Below are positions 1 through 6,891 of a DNA stretch of 10,816 nucleotides, piece by piece. The position numbers and the translations under genes were made by a program. Positions within the stretch are counted from its first letter, which is position 1. Each line of letters opens with the position of its first letter. The stretch comes from DATGLW01 sp035293965 (GTDB lineage: Bacteria; Actinomycetota; Acidimicrobiia; Acidimicrobiales; RAAP-2), in NCBI GenBank assembly GCA_035293965.1, contig DATGLW010000125.1:1-10816 (forward strand). Reading direction: 5' to 3'. The notes under the pieces are model-generated. The model saw only the letters and a program-made list of their open reading frames with translations. It made no database searches and had not been told where the DNA came from.

Positions 1-1999
1 CGCCAGGGGCACCCCCGACGGGCGCCCCCTCGCCAACCGCTCGCCGGGCGCCGGGCACCGTGGGCTCACTGGTGTTGACGCCCACAGCCGCCAGCCGGCG
101 GAGGACGGCCGCGTTCGCGGGGTTGGCGAGGAACCCGACCACGCTGTCGGCGATCACGCCCCCCACGCCGGCCACGGCCCGCAGCTCGTCCGGCGTGGCC
201 GACCGCAGGGCCTCGAGGGACCGGAACGCCCTCGCGATGGCCCGCGCCGCCGTGGGACCCACGTGGCGGATGCCCAGAGCCACGAGGAGCCTGCTGAACG
301 GTCGCCCTTTGGACGCCTCGATGGCGCGGACCAGGTTCGACGCCGAACGCTCCCCCAGCCCCTCGAGCCCGGCGAGGTCCGCCACCTGCAGGCCGTAGAG
401 GTCGGCCGGGTCCGCCACCAGACGTTCTCGGAGCAGCTGGGCCACCCGCTGCTCCCCCAGCCCCTCGATGTCCATGGCAGCCCTCGAGGCGAAATGGACG
501 AGGCGTTGCAGCTGCTGGGCCGGGCAATCGATGTTGGTGCAGTAGGTGTCGCTCTCGCCGGGCAACCGCACGAGCGGGCCGCCGCACGACGGGCAGGTAC
601 GGGGGAACTCCCACGGTGGCTGGCGCCGGCTCGGCACACCGGGACCGCGGCTCACGTGGCTCACCACCTCGGGGATGACGTCGCCGGCCTTGCGCACGAC
701 CACCAGGTCGCCGGGGCGGACGTCTTTGATGCGCACCTGGTCCTCGTTGTGCAAGGTGGCGAGGCCGACCGTGGAGCCGCCCACGAGCACCGGCTCGAGG
801 CGGGCGAAGGGCGTCGCCCGACCGGTCCGCCCGATCGACACCTCGATGTCGATGAGCCGGGTGGTCCGCTCCTCGGGCGGGAACTTGAAGGCGATGGCCC
901 AGCGGGGGGCGCGCGACGTGGCGCCGAGGCGGTCGTGGAGGGCCAGGTCGTCGACCTTCACGACGACCCCGTCGATCTCGTAGGGGAGGTCGTGGCGGTG
1001 GACGGCCAGCTCACGGCAGCGCTCGAGGGCCTGGCTGACCCCCGTCACGGTGCGGACGTCGGGGCTGACCGGGAAGCCTGCCGCGGCCAGCAACGACAGG
1101 GCCTCGTGCTGGGTGGCGGGGGGCCACGCCGGAGCACGCGGACCGCCCGCGCCGGCCGCCGCGCCAGCCGCCGCGCCCGCTGCCGTGCCGGCTGCCGCCT
1201 CGGGCGGGACCCCGTCCACCTCCCCGATCTGGTAGGCCCAGAAGCGCAGGGGCCGGGCAGCGGTGATGGCCGGGTCCTTCTGGCGAAGCGAGCCGGCGGC
1301 GGCGTTCCGGGGATTGGCGAAGGTCTTGAGGCCCGCACGGGCCTGCCGGTCGTTCAAGGCCGCGAACTCGGCAGTCGGCAGGTAGATCTCCCCCCGGATC
1401 TCGAGGTGGTGCGGGTAGGGGGCGCAGCGGGGATCGAGGTGCTCGGGCACGTCGCCCAGGGTGGCCACGTTGGCGGTGACGTCCTCGCCGGTGACGCCAT
1501 CGCCGCGGGTCGCCGCCTGCCGGTAGTGCCCGTCGACGTAGGTCAGCGACATTGCCACGCCGTCGACCTTGGGCTCGCACACCAGTGACAAGGCGTCGAG
1601 GTCGACGTCGGGGAGCTGGCGGTGGAGGCGCTCGGCCCACGCCTTGACCTCCACCTCGCTCACGGCGTTGTCGAGGCTCATCATCGGGATGCGGTGGCGC
1701 ACCTCGGCGAACGCCCCCGAGGGCGGCGCCCCCACCCGCCGGGTGGGGGACTCGGGCACCGCCAGCTCCGGGTGCTCGCGCTCGATGCGGAGGAGCTCCC
1801 GGACCAGTTCGTCGTACTCGGCGTCGGGGATCTCGGGGCTGTCGAGCACGTAGTAGCGCTCGTTGTGGTAGTCGATCAGGTCGCGCAGCTGGGCTGCCCG
1901 CGCCGCCAGGTCTTCGGGGACCCCCCCGCCGGGCGCGGTGCCGTGGGCGCCGTCGGCGCCTGCGGGCCCCCCGGTGGACCGGGCAGGCGGTGGGGGCAT
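1..1999 (-). CDS. ligA: NAD-dependent DNA ligase LigA (3' end outside window)
   Basis: This enzyme seals nicks in duplex DNA using NAD+ during replication and repair. The first 666 codons are visible and no stop is reached, so the C-terminal BRCT domain lies outside the window. Domains in order: a Pro/Gly-rich tail (about 1-27); the NMN-binding Ia domain (HNERYYVLDSPEIPDAEYD, 45-63); the adenylation domain with the KVDG motif (K144 is the residue that carries AMP); the OB fold (LHNEDQVRIKDVRPGDLVVV); a Cys4 zinc finger (C469, C472, C487, C492); and the helix-hairpin-helix region from about 505. An Ala/Gly-rich insert (about 263-285) interrupts the end of the adenylation domain. The ATG is 2 bp after the mnmA stop, with no clear Shine-Dalgarno sequence, so translation is probably coupled to mnmA. 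Every family motif in the visible part is intact, so the identification is firm. Confidence 0.96.
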   Translation of the reverse strand, partial: MPPPPARSTGGPAGADGAHGTAPGGGVPEDLAARAAQLRDLIDYHNERYYVLDSPEIPDAEYDELVRELLRIEREHPELAVPESPTRRVGAPPSGAFAEVRHRIPMMSLDNAVSEVEVKAWAERLHRQLPDVDLDALSLVCEPKVDGVAMSLTYVDGHYRQAATRGDGVTGEDVTANVATLGDVPEHLDPRCAPYPHHLEIRGEIYLPTAEFAALNDRQARAGLKTFANPRNAAAGSLRQKDPAITAARPLRFWAYQIGEVDGVPPEAAAGTAAGAAAGAAAGAGGPRAPAWPPATQHEALSLLAAAGFPVSPDVRTVTGVSQALERCRELAVHRHDLPYEIDGVVVKVDDLALHDRLGATSRAPRWAIAFKFPPEERTTRLIDIEVSIGRTGRATPFARLEPVLVGGSTVGLATLHNEDQVRIKDVRPGDLVVVRKAGDVIPEVVSHVSRGPGVPSRRQPPWEFPRTCPSCGGPLVRLPGESDTYCTNIDCPAQQLQRLVHFASRAAMDIEGLGEQRVAQLLRERLVADPADLYGLQVADLAGLEGLGERSASNLVRAIEASKGRPFSRLLVALGIRHVGPTAARAIARAFRSLEALRSATPDELRAVAGVGGVIADSVVGFLANPANAAVLRRLAAVGVNTSEPTVPGARRAVGEGAPVGGAPG

Positions 2000-2001
2000 G
2001 G

Positions 2002-3102
2002 TCACGCGGCGACCCCGGCACCGAGGACGGCGTCGGGGTCGGACGGGTCGTAGAGGGCGACGGTCTGGCCGGGGGCCACGGGCCGTTGCGGCTCGTCGAA
2101 CTCGACAGCGGCCTCGCCGCGCCGGACCGCAACGGTGCAGGGAGCCGCCCGCCCGTGGGCGCTCACCTGTGCCAGGGCCCGCGCGCCGAGAGGCAGCGGC
2201 GCCCCGACCCACGTGACGCTGCCCGGCGCCAGGGCCACCCTGCGGACGACCGCGTCCTCGGGGCCAGCCACTGTCACCCGCCGCCTCCGCACGTCGACGG
2301 CCACCACGTACCGCCTCCGGCCGTCGGGCCCGTGCCCCACCCCGCGGCGCTGGCCGACCGTCACCAGCTCGGCCTCGGGCACCGAGCCGACCAGCCGGCC
2401 GGAGCGCAGGTCGACGACCTCGGCCGGGTGCAGCTCGAGCCGGCCCGCCAGGAACCCGCGGCGACCCTCGTCGCGCCGGATGAAGCAGACGTCCTGGCTG
2501 TCGGGCTTGCCGGCGGTGCGCAGCCCGAGTCGCGCCGCGCGGGCGCGCACCTCGGCCTTGGTCAGGGCGCCGACAGGCAGCGCGAGGCGCGCCAGCTGGT
2601 CCTGGCCGAGCATCGACAACACGTAGGACTGGTCCTTGGCACCGTCGACGCCACGCAGGAGCTGCAGCGCCGCAGCATCCGGCCGCCGGTTGCGTGCGCC
2701 CGAGGGTGCCCGCCGGGCGGCCGGCTCCACTCGCGCGTGGTGGCCGGTGGCGAGCTTGTCGAACCCGAGGCGGCGTGCCCGGTCGAGCAGGCGCGCGAAC
2801 TTGATGTGCCGGTTGCACTCGATGCAGGGGTTCGGGGTGCGGCCGGCCGCGTGGGCCGCCACGTAGGGCTCGACGACGGCAGCGGCGAAGTCGTCGGTCA
2901 GGTCGAAGACGTGGTGGGCGATGCCCAGCTGCTGGGCGACGCGCCGGGCGTCGTCGACGTCGGCTACCGAGCAGCATCCCGAGTCCGAGCTGCCACCCCA
3001 CAGCTTGAGCGTGGCGCCCACCACCTCGTGGCCGGCCTCGGCGAGCAACGCGGCGGCCACCGACGAGTCGACGCCACCGGACATCGCGACCAGGACGCGC
3101 AC
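2002..3102 (-). CDS. mnmA: tRNA-specific 2-thiouridylase MnmA
   Basis: MnmA activates U34 of Lys, Glu and Gln tRNAs by adenylation and replaces the C2 oxygen with sulfur relayed from a cysteine desulfurase. The 366-residue product has the family's usual length. It carries the PP-loop ATP site SGGVDSS (8-14), the NPCIECN segment whose second cysteine (C96) aligns with the first catalytic cysteine of E. coli MnmA, and PDSQDVCFI with the second catalytic cysteine (C206). TGHHARV (119-125) and KDQSYVLSML are also typical. The GTG start gives the expected VRVLVAMSGGVDSS N terminus and has GAGGG five bases upstream. The frame stays open further upstream, but that stretch is the iscS gene read in another frame. 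It lies 8 bp after iscS, its likely sulfur donor, and 2 bp before ligA. Confidence 0.96.
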   Translation of the reverse strand: MRVLVAMSGGVDSSVAAALLAEAGHEVVGATLKLWGGSSDSGCCSVADVDDARRVAQQLGIAHHVFDLTDDFAAAVVEPYVAAHAAGRTPNPCIECNRHIKFARLLDRARRLGFDKLATGHHARVEPAARRAPSGARNRRPDAAALQLLRGVDGAKDQSYVLSMLGQDQLARLALPVGALTKAEVRARAARLGLRTAGKPDSQDVCFIRRDEGRRGFLAGRLELHPAEVVDLRSGRLVGSVPEAELVTVGQRRGVGHGPDGRRRYVVAVDVRRRRVTVAGPEDAVVRRVALAPGSVTWVGAPLPLGARALAQVSAHGRAAPCTVAVRRGEAAVEFDEPQRPVAPGQTVALYDPSDPDAVLGAGVAA

Positions 3103-3110
3103 GACCGCCC

Positions 3111-4298
3111 TCAGCCTCGCAGCTGGGCCACGGCAGCCGGCACGGCCGCGAGCGCGTGGGCGACGTCGGCCTCGGTCGTGGTGTAGCCGAGGGTGAACCG
3201 CACGGCGCTGCGGGCGTCGGCCGGCCCCACCCCCATGGCGGACAGCACGTGGCTGGCCTTCAGCGCGCCGCTGGCGCAGGCGGCGCCACCCGACGCGCAC
3301 ACCCCGAGGTCGTCGAGCAGCACCAGGAGCTCCTCCTGCTCGACGCCGGCGAAGCGGAGGTGGCAGTGCCCCGGCAAGGTGCGCGCCCGGTCGACCGACT
3401 CGACCGTGCCCGGCACGCGTGCGAGCAGCCCGTCGGCGAGCTCCCCGCGCAGCGAGGCGACGCGTTCGGCGTCGGCCTGGCGGCACCGGGCAGCCGACTC
3501 GAGGGCCGCGGCCAGCCCCACGGCGCCGCTCACGTTCTGGGTGCCGCTCCGGCGCCCCCGCTCCTGGCCGCCCCCGAAGACGAGCGGGGCGATGGGCACC
3601 TCACGCCGGGCGACCAGGGCGCCCGACCCCTTGGGCCCGCCCAGCTTGTGGGCGCTCACCGACACGAGGTCGGCACCGGCCGTCGCCTCCGGGAGGTCCA
3701 GATAGGTGGCGGCCTGCACGGCGTCGGTGTGCACCACGGCGCCGGGGGCGGCCCGGCGGACGAGCTCGGCCACGGCCGCCACCGGCTGGATCGTGCCGAC
3801 CTCGTTGTTGGCCGTCATCACCGACACGAGGGCCACCTCGGGGCCGAGGAGCCCGGCGAGCGCCTCCAGGTCGACCGCGCCGTCGGCGTCGACCGGCGCC
3901 TCACGGACCTCGGCGCAGGCGGCGCCGAAGACCCGGGCCGAGCCACGCGCCGCAGCACCGCAGGCCTCGAGGACGGCTGCATGCTCGACAGCGGAGCACA
4001 CGACGACCCCATGGGGCAGGCCGTGATCCAGGCGCGCCGCGAGGGTGCCGAGGACGGCGAGGTTGTCGGCCTCGGTGCCGCCGGAGGTGAACACGACACC
4101 TTCGGGGGGCGCGCCCACCGAGGCGGCGACCGCCTCGCGCGCCTCCTCGAGGGCCAGGCGGGCCCGGCGCGCGAGGCGGTGGCTCCCCGAGGGGTTGCCG
4201 AACCAGTCGTCGCCGTAGGGCGCCATGGCCTCGGCCACCTCTGGCCGCAACGGCGAGGAGGCGGCATGGTCGAGGTAGGCGAGGCGCGTGGCCGTCAT
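3111..4298 (-). CDS. iscS: Cysteine desulfurase, IscS/NifS family
   Basis: This PLP enzyme removes sulfur from L-cysteine as an enzyme-bound persulfide and releases alanine. The sulfur serves Fe-S cluster assembly and tRNA thiolation. The 395-residue product has YLDHAASSPLRPEV (8-21), the PLP-contact motif TSGGTEADN (71-79), H106, D192 and Q195 of the cofactor site, SAHKLGGPKG with the Schiff-base lysine K218, GGGQERGRRSGTQN (242-255) and the active-site loop GGAACASG with C341. The ATG overlaps the gabD1 stop as ATGA, which suggests translational coupling. mnmA follows 8 bp downstream, so MnmA is the most likely acceptor. No scaffold gene (iscU or sufU) is visible here. A NifS or SufS label is possible, but the loop and the context favour an IscS-like enzyme, as in mycobacteria. 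Confidence 0.94.
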   Translation of the reverse strand: MTATRLAYLDHAASSPLRPEVAEAMAPYGDDWFGNPSGSHRLARRARLALEEAREAVAASVGAPPEGVVFTSGGTEADNLAVLGTLAARLDHGLPHGVVVCSAVEHAAVLEACGAAARGSARVFGAACAEVREAPVDADGAVDLEALAGLLGPEVALVSVMTANNEVGTIQPVAAVAELVRRAAPGAVVHTDAVQAATYLDLPEATAGADLVSVSAHKLGGPKGSGALVARREVPIAPLVFGGGQERGRRSGTQNVSGAVGLAAALESAARCRQADAERVASLRGELADGLLARVPGTVESVDRARTLPGHCHLRFAGVEQEELLVLLDDLGVCASGGAACASGALKASHVLSAMGVGPADARSAVRFTLGYTTTEADVAHALAAVPAAVAQLRG

Positions 4299-5659
4299 GC
4301 CACCCACACCGACTTGGCGTTGCAGAACTCGCGGATGCCGATCGCCGAGAGCTCGCGACCGAAGCCCGACCGCTTGACGCCGCCGAAGGGCATTTCGGGG
4401 GTCGAGGCGACCATGGCATTGACGAAGACCTGGCCGGCAGCGAGCTCCTCGACGCAGCGCCGCTGCTGCTCCTCGTCGCGGCACCAGACGCTGGCCCCGA
4501 GCCCGTAGCGCGAGTCGTTGGCCAGGCGAATGGCGTCGGCCACGTCGTCGGCCCGCTGGACGACCGCGACGGGGCCGAAGACCTCCTCGCGCCACACGCG
4601 CATGTCGGGCCTCACCCCGGTCAGCACCGTCGGCGGGTAGTACCAGCCGGGTCCGTCCAAGATCGCGCCACCGCAGCGCGCCGTGGCGCCCTTTGACAGC
4701 GCGTCGTCGACCTGGGAAGCCACCTCGGCTCGCTGGGCCTCGGACACGAGCGGCCCGACGTCGGTTGCCGGGTCGAAGGGATCGCCCACCCGCAGGGAGG
4801 CCATGGCATCGCCGAAGCGGTCCAGGAACTCGTCGTGCACGGGCGCCTCGACGATGAAGCGCTTGGCGGCGATGCAGGACTGCCCGTTGTTCTGGACGCG
4901 CGCCTGGACCCCCACGCTCACCGCGCGGTCGAGGTCGGCCGTGGCCAGCACCACGAAGGGGTCCGAGCCGCCGAGCTCGAGGACGCACTTCTTGAGGGCG
5001 GCGCCGGCGGCCGCGGCGACGGCCTCGCCGGCGCGCTCGCTGCCCGTGAGGGTCACCGCAGCCACTCGGTCGTCGGCGATGAGCTTTGCAACCTCGTCGG
5101 ACCCCACGAGCAAGGTGGTGAAGGTGCCGGCCGGGAAGCCGGCCCTGCGGAAGAGGTCCTCGAGGAGCAGCGCCGACTGCGGCACGTTGGACGCGTGCTT
5201 CAGCAGGCCGACGTTGCCGGCCATGAGCGCCGGTGCCGCGAACCGCACCACCTGCCACAGGGGGAAGTTCCACGGCATGACGGCCAGCACCGGCCCGAGG
5301 GGCTCGTAGCGGACCTCGCTGCGGCTCGCATTCGTCGCCACCGGCTCGGGGGCCAGCAGCGACTCGGCGTGCTCTGCGAACCAGCGCATGGCCATGGCGC
5401 ACTTGGACACCTCGCCCTTCGCGGCGGCGAACGTCTTGCCCATCTCGGTGGTGAGCACCCGCGCCACGTCGGGCTGCTCGCCCTCGAGCAGCTCGGCGGC
5501 GGTCACGAGCCAGCGCGCCCGCTCGCCGAAGGACGTGGACCGGTAGGCCTCGAAGGCAGCCGCAGCCCGGGCCAGCGCCGCTTCGACCTCGTCGGGCGTG
5601 TGGCCCGGGAAGGTCCGTTCGACCACGCCGGTCGCAGGGTTGGTGGTGGCGAAGGCCAT
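4295..5659 (-). CDS. gabD1: Succinate-semialdehyde dehydrogenase, GabD1 type
   Basis: This aldehyde dehydrogenase most likely oxidises succinate semialdehyde to succinate with NADP+ (or NAD+), the last step of the GABA shunt and of the 2-oxoglutarate bypass known in mycobacteria. The 454-residue product contains MPWNFPLWQ with the oxyanion asparagine N131, GLLKHASN with K154, LTGSE (204-208), LELGGSDPF with the general base E228, NNGQSCIAAKRF with the nucleophile C262, and EEVFGPVA near the C terminus. From N to C terminus it resembles Mycobacterium tuberculosis GabD1 (recalled from memory, not searched). The ATG gives the usual NPATG start for the family. No good Shine-Dalgarno sequence precedes it. 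It is the first gene of the run into iscS. The substrate is inferred from family resemblance, and no gabT is in view. Confidence 0.9.
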   Translation of the reverse strand: MAFATTNPATGVVERTFPGHTPDEVEAALARAAAAFEAYRSTSFGERARWLVTAAELLEGEQPDVARVLTTEMGKTFAAAKGEVSKCAMAMRWFAEHAESLLAPEPVATNASRSEVRYEPLGPVLAVMPWNFPLWQVVRFAAPALMAGNVGLLKHASNVPQSALLLEDLFRRAGFPAGTFTTLLVGSDEVAKLIADDRVAAVTLTGSERAGEAVAAAAGAALKKCVLELGGSDPFVVLATADLDRAVSVGVQARVQNNGQSCIAAKRFIVEAPVHDEFLDRFGDAMASLRVGDPFDPATDVGPLVSEAQRAEVASQVDDALSKGATARCGGAILDGPGWYYPPTVLTGVRPDMRVWREEVFGPVAVVQRADDVADAIRLANDSRYGLGASVWCRDEEQQRRCVEELAAGQVFVNAMVASTPEMPFGGVKRSGFGRELSAIGIREFCNAKSVWVA

Positions 5660-5674
5660 GTGGAGATTCTTACC
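5643..5674 (-). promoter_or_regulatory. Possible leaderless start of gabD1
   Basis: Reading the minus strand, GGGTAAGAATCTCCACATG precedes and includes the gabD1 start codon. AAGAAT ends 6 bases before the ATG, where a -10 element would sit if transcription began at the A of ATG. This is the arrangement of leaderless genes, which are common in actinobacteria. No purine-rich ribosome binding site lies at the normal distance, which fits. The match to TANNNT is imperfect and no convincing -35 is visible, so this is only a candidate. Confidence 0.25.
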
Positions 5675-5738
5675 CGCCGCCGGCCCGCGCCCAGCGTCGA
5701 CGCCGCGGCGAGGGCCTGCCCGGTGCCAAGCTCGAGCG

Positions 5739-5833
5739 GTGGAGCGGACCGGGTAACGGCGGTGGAGCGGCGCGGGGAGCAGACAGTGGACCAGCGCGGG
5801 GTGACGGCAGTGGAGCGGCGCGGGGAGCAGACG
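5739..5833 (+). repeat. Four ~24-bp tandem repeat units at the sirtuin 5' end
   Basis: Units begin at 5739 (23 bp), 5762, 5786 and 5810 (24 bp each). Each starts with GTGGA and contains a G-rich core such as GCGCGGGG. Units 2 and 4 differ only at the last base, and unit 1 resembles unit 3. As a higher-order repeat, 5751-5784 matches 5799-5832 with two mismatches in 34 bases, at an offset of 48. Because 24 is a multiple of three, the units read in the sirtuin frame as VERRGEQT and VDQRGVTA. Units 2-4 each start with an in-frame GTG, with a G-rich stretch from the previous unit just upstream. Confidence 0.85.
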
Positions 5834-6649
5834 GCAGGCGGGCCGGACGGGCCCGATCGCGCCGAGGATATCGGCGCTGCCCGCGAGCTGCTCAGGCGAG
5901 CCCGGCGGGTCGTGGCGCTCACCGGGGCGGGGATCTCGACCGAGTCGGGGATCCCCGACTTCCGGGGCCCAGAGGGGGTCTGGACGAGGGACCCGTCGGC
6001 CGAACGCCGGGCGACGCTGCAGGCGTACTTGGACGACCCCGAGGTGCGGCGGGCGTCGTGGCAGACCCGGCTCCGCACCGAGGCTCGGTCCCTCGCCCCC
6101 AATGCCGGCCACCGGGCACTGGTGGACCTCGAGCGGAGCGGCCGGCTGGACCTTCTCGTGACCCAGAACGTCGACGGGCTCCACCACCTGGCAGGAAGCG
6201 ACCCGCGACGCGTGGTCGAGATCCACGGCAACACCCGCGAGGTGGTCTGCCTGCGGTGCGGCGACCGCCAGCCGGTCGCGACCGTGCTCGAGCGGGTGCG
6301 GAACGGTGAGGCCGACCCGTCGTGCCTGAACGAGGGATGCGGGGGCGTGCTCAAGACCGCCACCATCAGCTTCGGCCAGAGCTTGGTGGCAGCAGACCTC
6401 GAGCGGGCCGAGCACGCGGCGCGCCGATGCGACCTGTTGCTGGCCGTCGGTACCAGCCTGGCCGTCTACCCTGCCGCAGGGCTCCTGCCCCTGGCCGTCG
6501 ACGCCGGTGCGGCGGCGGTCGTCGTCAACGCCCAGCCGACGCCCTTCGACCACCTGGCGGCGGTCGTCCTCCGGGGCCGCATCGGTGCGGTGCTGCCGCG
6601 GATCGTCGAGGGCCTCGGCCAGCTCGGGGCACCAGGCGCCGGTCGCTGA
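5810..6649 (+). CDS. Sir2-family NAD-dependent protein deacylase (sirtuin)
   Basis: Sirtuins remove acetyl or longer acyl groups from lysines, using NAD+ and releasing nicotinamide and O-acyl-ADP-ribose. From the chosen GTG the product has 279 residues, with the NAD-binding motif GAGISTESGIPDFRG (39-53), GVWT (56-59), TQNVDGLH (118-125), catalytic H139 in EIHGN, and a Cys4 zinc site (C147, C150, C172, C177). GTSLAVYPAAGL and VVVNAQPTPFD follow. GVWT and NAQPT recall class IV or bacterial class U sirtuins rather than CobB. The usual FGExLP motif reads FGQSL here. The start is uncertain: the frame has no upstream stop, and in-frame GTGs at 5762, 5786 and 5801 also exist. I prefer 5810 because GGGGTGA lies 5 bases before it and little extra N terminus is needed. 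It is divergent from gabD1, and its substrates cannot be told from sequence. Confidence 0.9.
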   Translation: MERRGEQTAGGPDGPDRAEDIGAARELLRRARRVVALTGAGISTESGIPDFRGPEGVWTRDPSAERRATLQAYLDDPEVRRASWQTRLRTEARSLAPNAGHRALVDLERSGRLDLLVTQNVDGLHHLAGSDPRRVVEIHGNTREVVCLRCGDRQPVATVLERVRNGEADPSCLNEGCGGVLKTATISFGQSLVAADLERAEHAARRCDLLLAVGTSLAVYPAAGLLPLAVDAGAAAVVVNAQPTPFDHLAAVVLRGRIGAVLPRIVEGLGQLGAPGAGR

Positions 6650-6700
6650 CCGCAGGCACCTCGGCCCGGTCGCCGGCCGCACGTGCCCGCACGCTCGCTG

Positions 6701-6729
6701 CCCCAGGCGCGGCCGGCGCGCCCCGGGGG
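6701..6729. terminator. GC-rich hairpin between convergent genes, possible terminator
   Basis: GGCGCG (6706-6711) pairs perfectly with CGCGCC (6717-6722) around the 5-base loop GCCGG. CCCC (6701-6704) can extend the stem with GGGG within 6725-6729, across a small internal loop. It sits between the stop of the sirtuin gene (6649) and the stop of the small minus-strand ORF (6740), so it could end transcripts from both sides. There is no T-tract on either strand, so it is not a classical intrinsic terminator. Such stems also arise by chance in sequence this GC-rich. Confidence 0.35.
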
Positions 6730-6739
6730 CTCGGACGGG

Positions 6740-6880
6740 CTAGGAGCCGCCCGGCCCGCCAGGTCCCCGCTCCGCGCGCCGGCGAGGCCGGAGGGCGAAC
6801 CACCACACGCTCGCCATCGTGCCGAGCACGCCGACCGCGGCCGCCACCAGCCGCAGCAACTTGCGGGCGCGAGCAACCAC
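6740..6880 (-). CDS. Small single-span membrane protein downstream of ileS
   Basis: This 46-codon ORF starts with GTG 11 bp after the ileS stop codon and ends at TAG. I do not recognise a family. The product begins with a short basic segment (VVARARKLLR), has one hydrophobic stretch of about 20 residues (11-30, including AAAVGVLGTMASVWWFAL), and then a strongly basic RPRRRAER and a Gly/Pro tail. This layout fits a one-pass membrane protein. The RPRRR cluster suggests that the C-terminal end is cytoplasmic. A weak GCGAG precedes the start, so translation may be coupled to ileS. The frame extends upstream to 6985, but that part overlaps ileS and is not credible as protein. A chance ORF cannot be excluded. 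Confidence 0.5.
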   Translation of the reverse strand: MVARARKLLRLVAAAVGVLGTMASVWWFALRPRRRAERGPGGPGGS

Positions 6881-6891
6881 GGCTCGCGAAC

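Noticed and set aside
263..1588. A 441-codon plus-strand open frame opposite ligA
   Set aside because: It lies inside an intact ligA reading frame with all the family motifs, and its translation has a biased, non-protein-like composition.
3156..4508. A 450-codon plus-strand open frame opposite iscS
   Set aside because: It is a shadow of iscS and the end of gabD1, with no recognisable domain.
4299..5402. Upstream extension of the cysteine desulfurase
   Set aside because: The extra residues are gabD1 read in another frame. The ATG at 4298 gives the standard N terminus.
4835..5761. N-terminal extension of the sirtuin through the open frame upstream
   Set aside because: Most of it is antisense to gabD1. 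Sirtuins of this type do not need about 300 extra residues, so only the GTGs near 5762-5810 are realistic starts.
5739..5833. CRISPR array
   Set aside because: The units are directly adjacent without unique spacers, so this is a tandem repeat.
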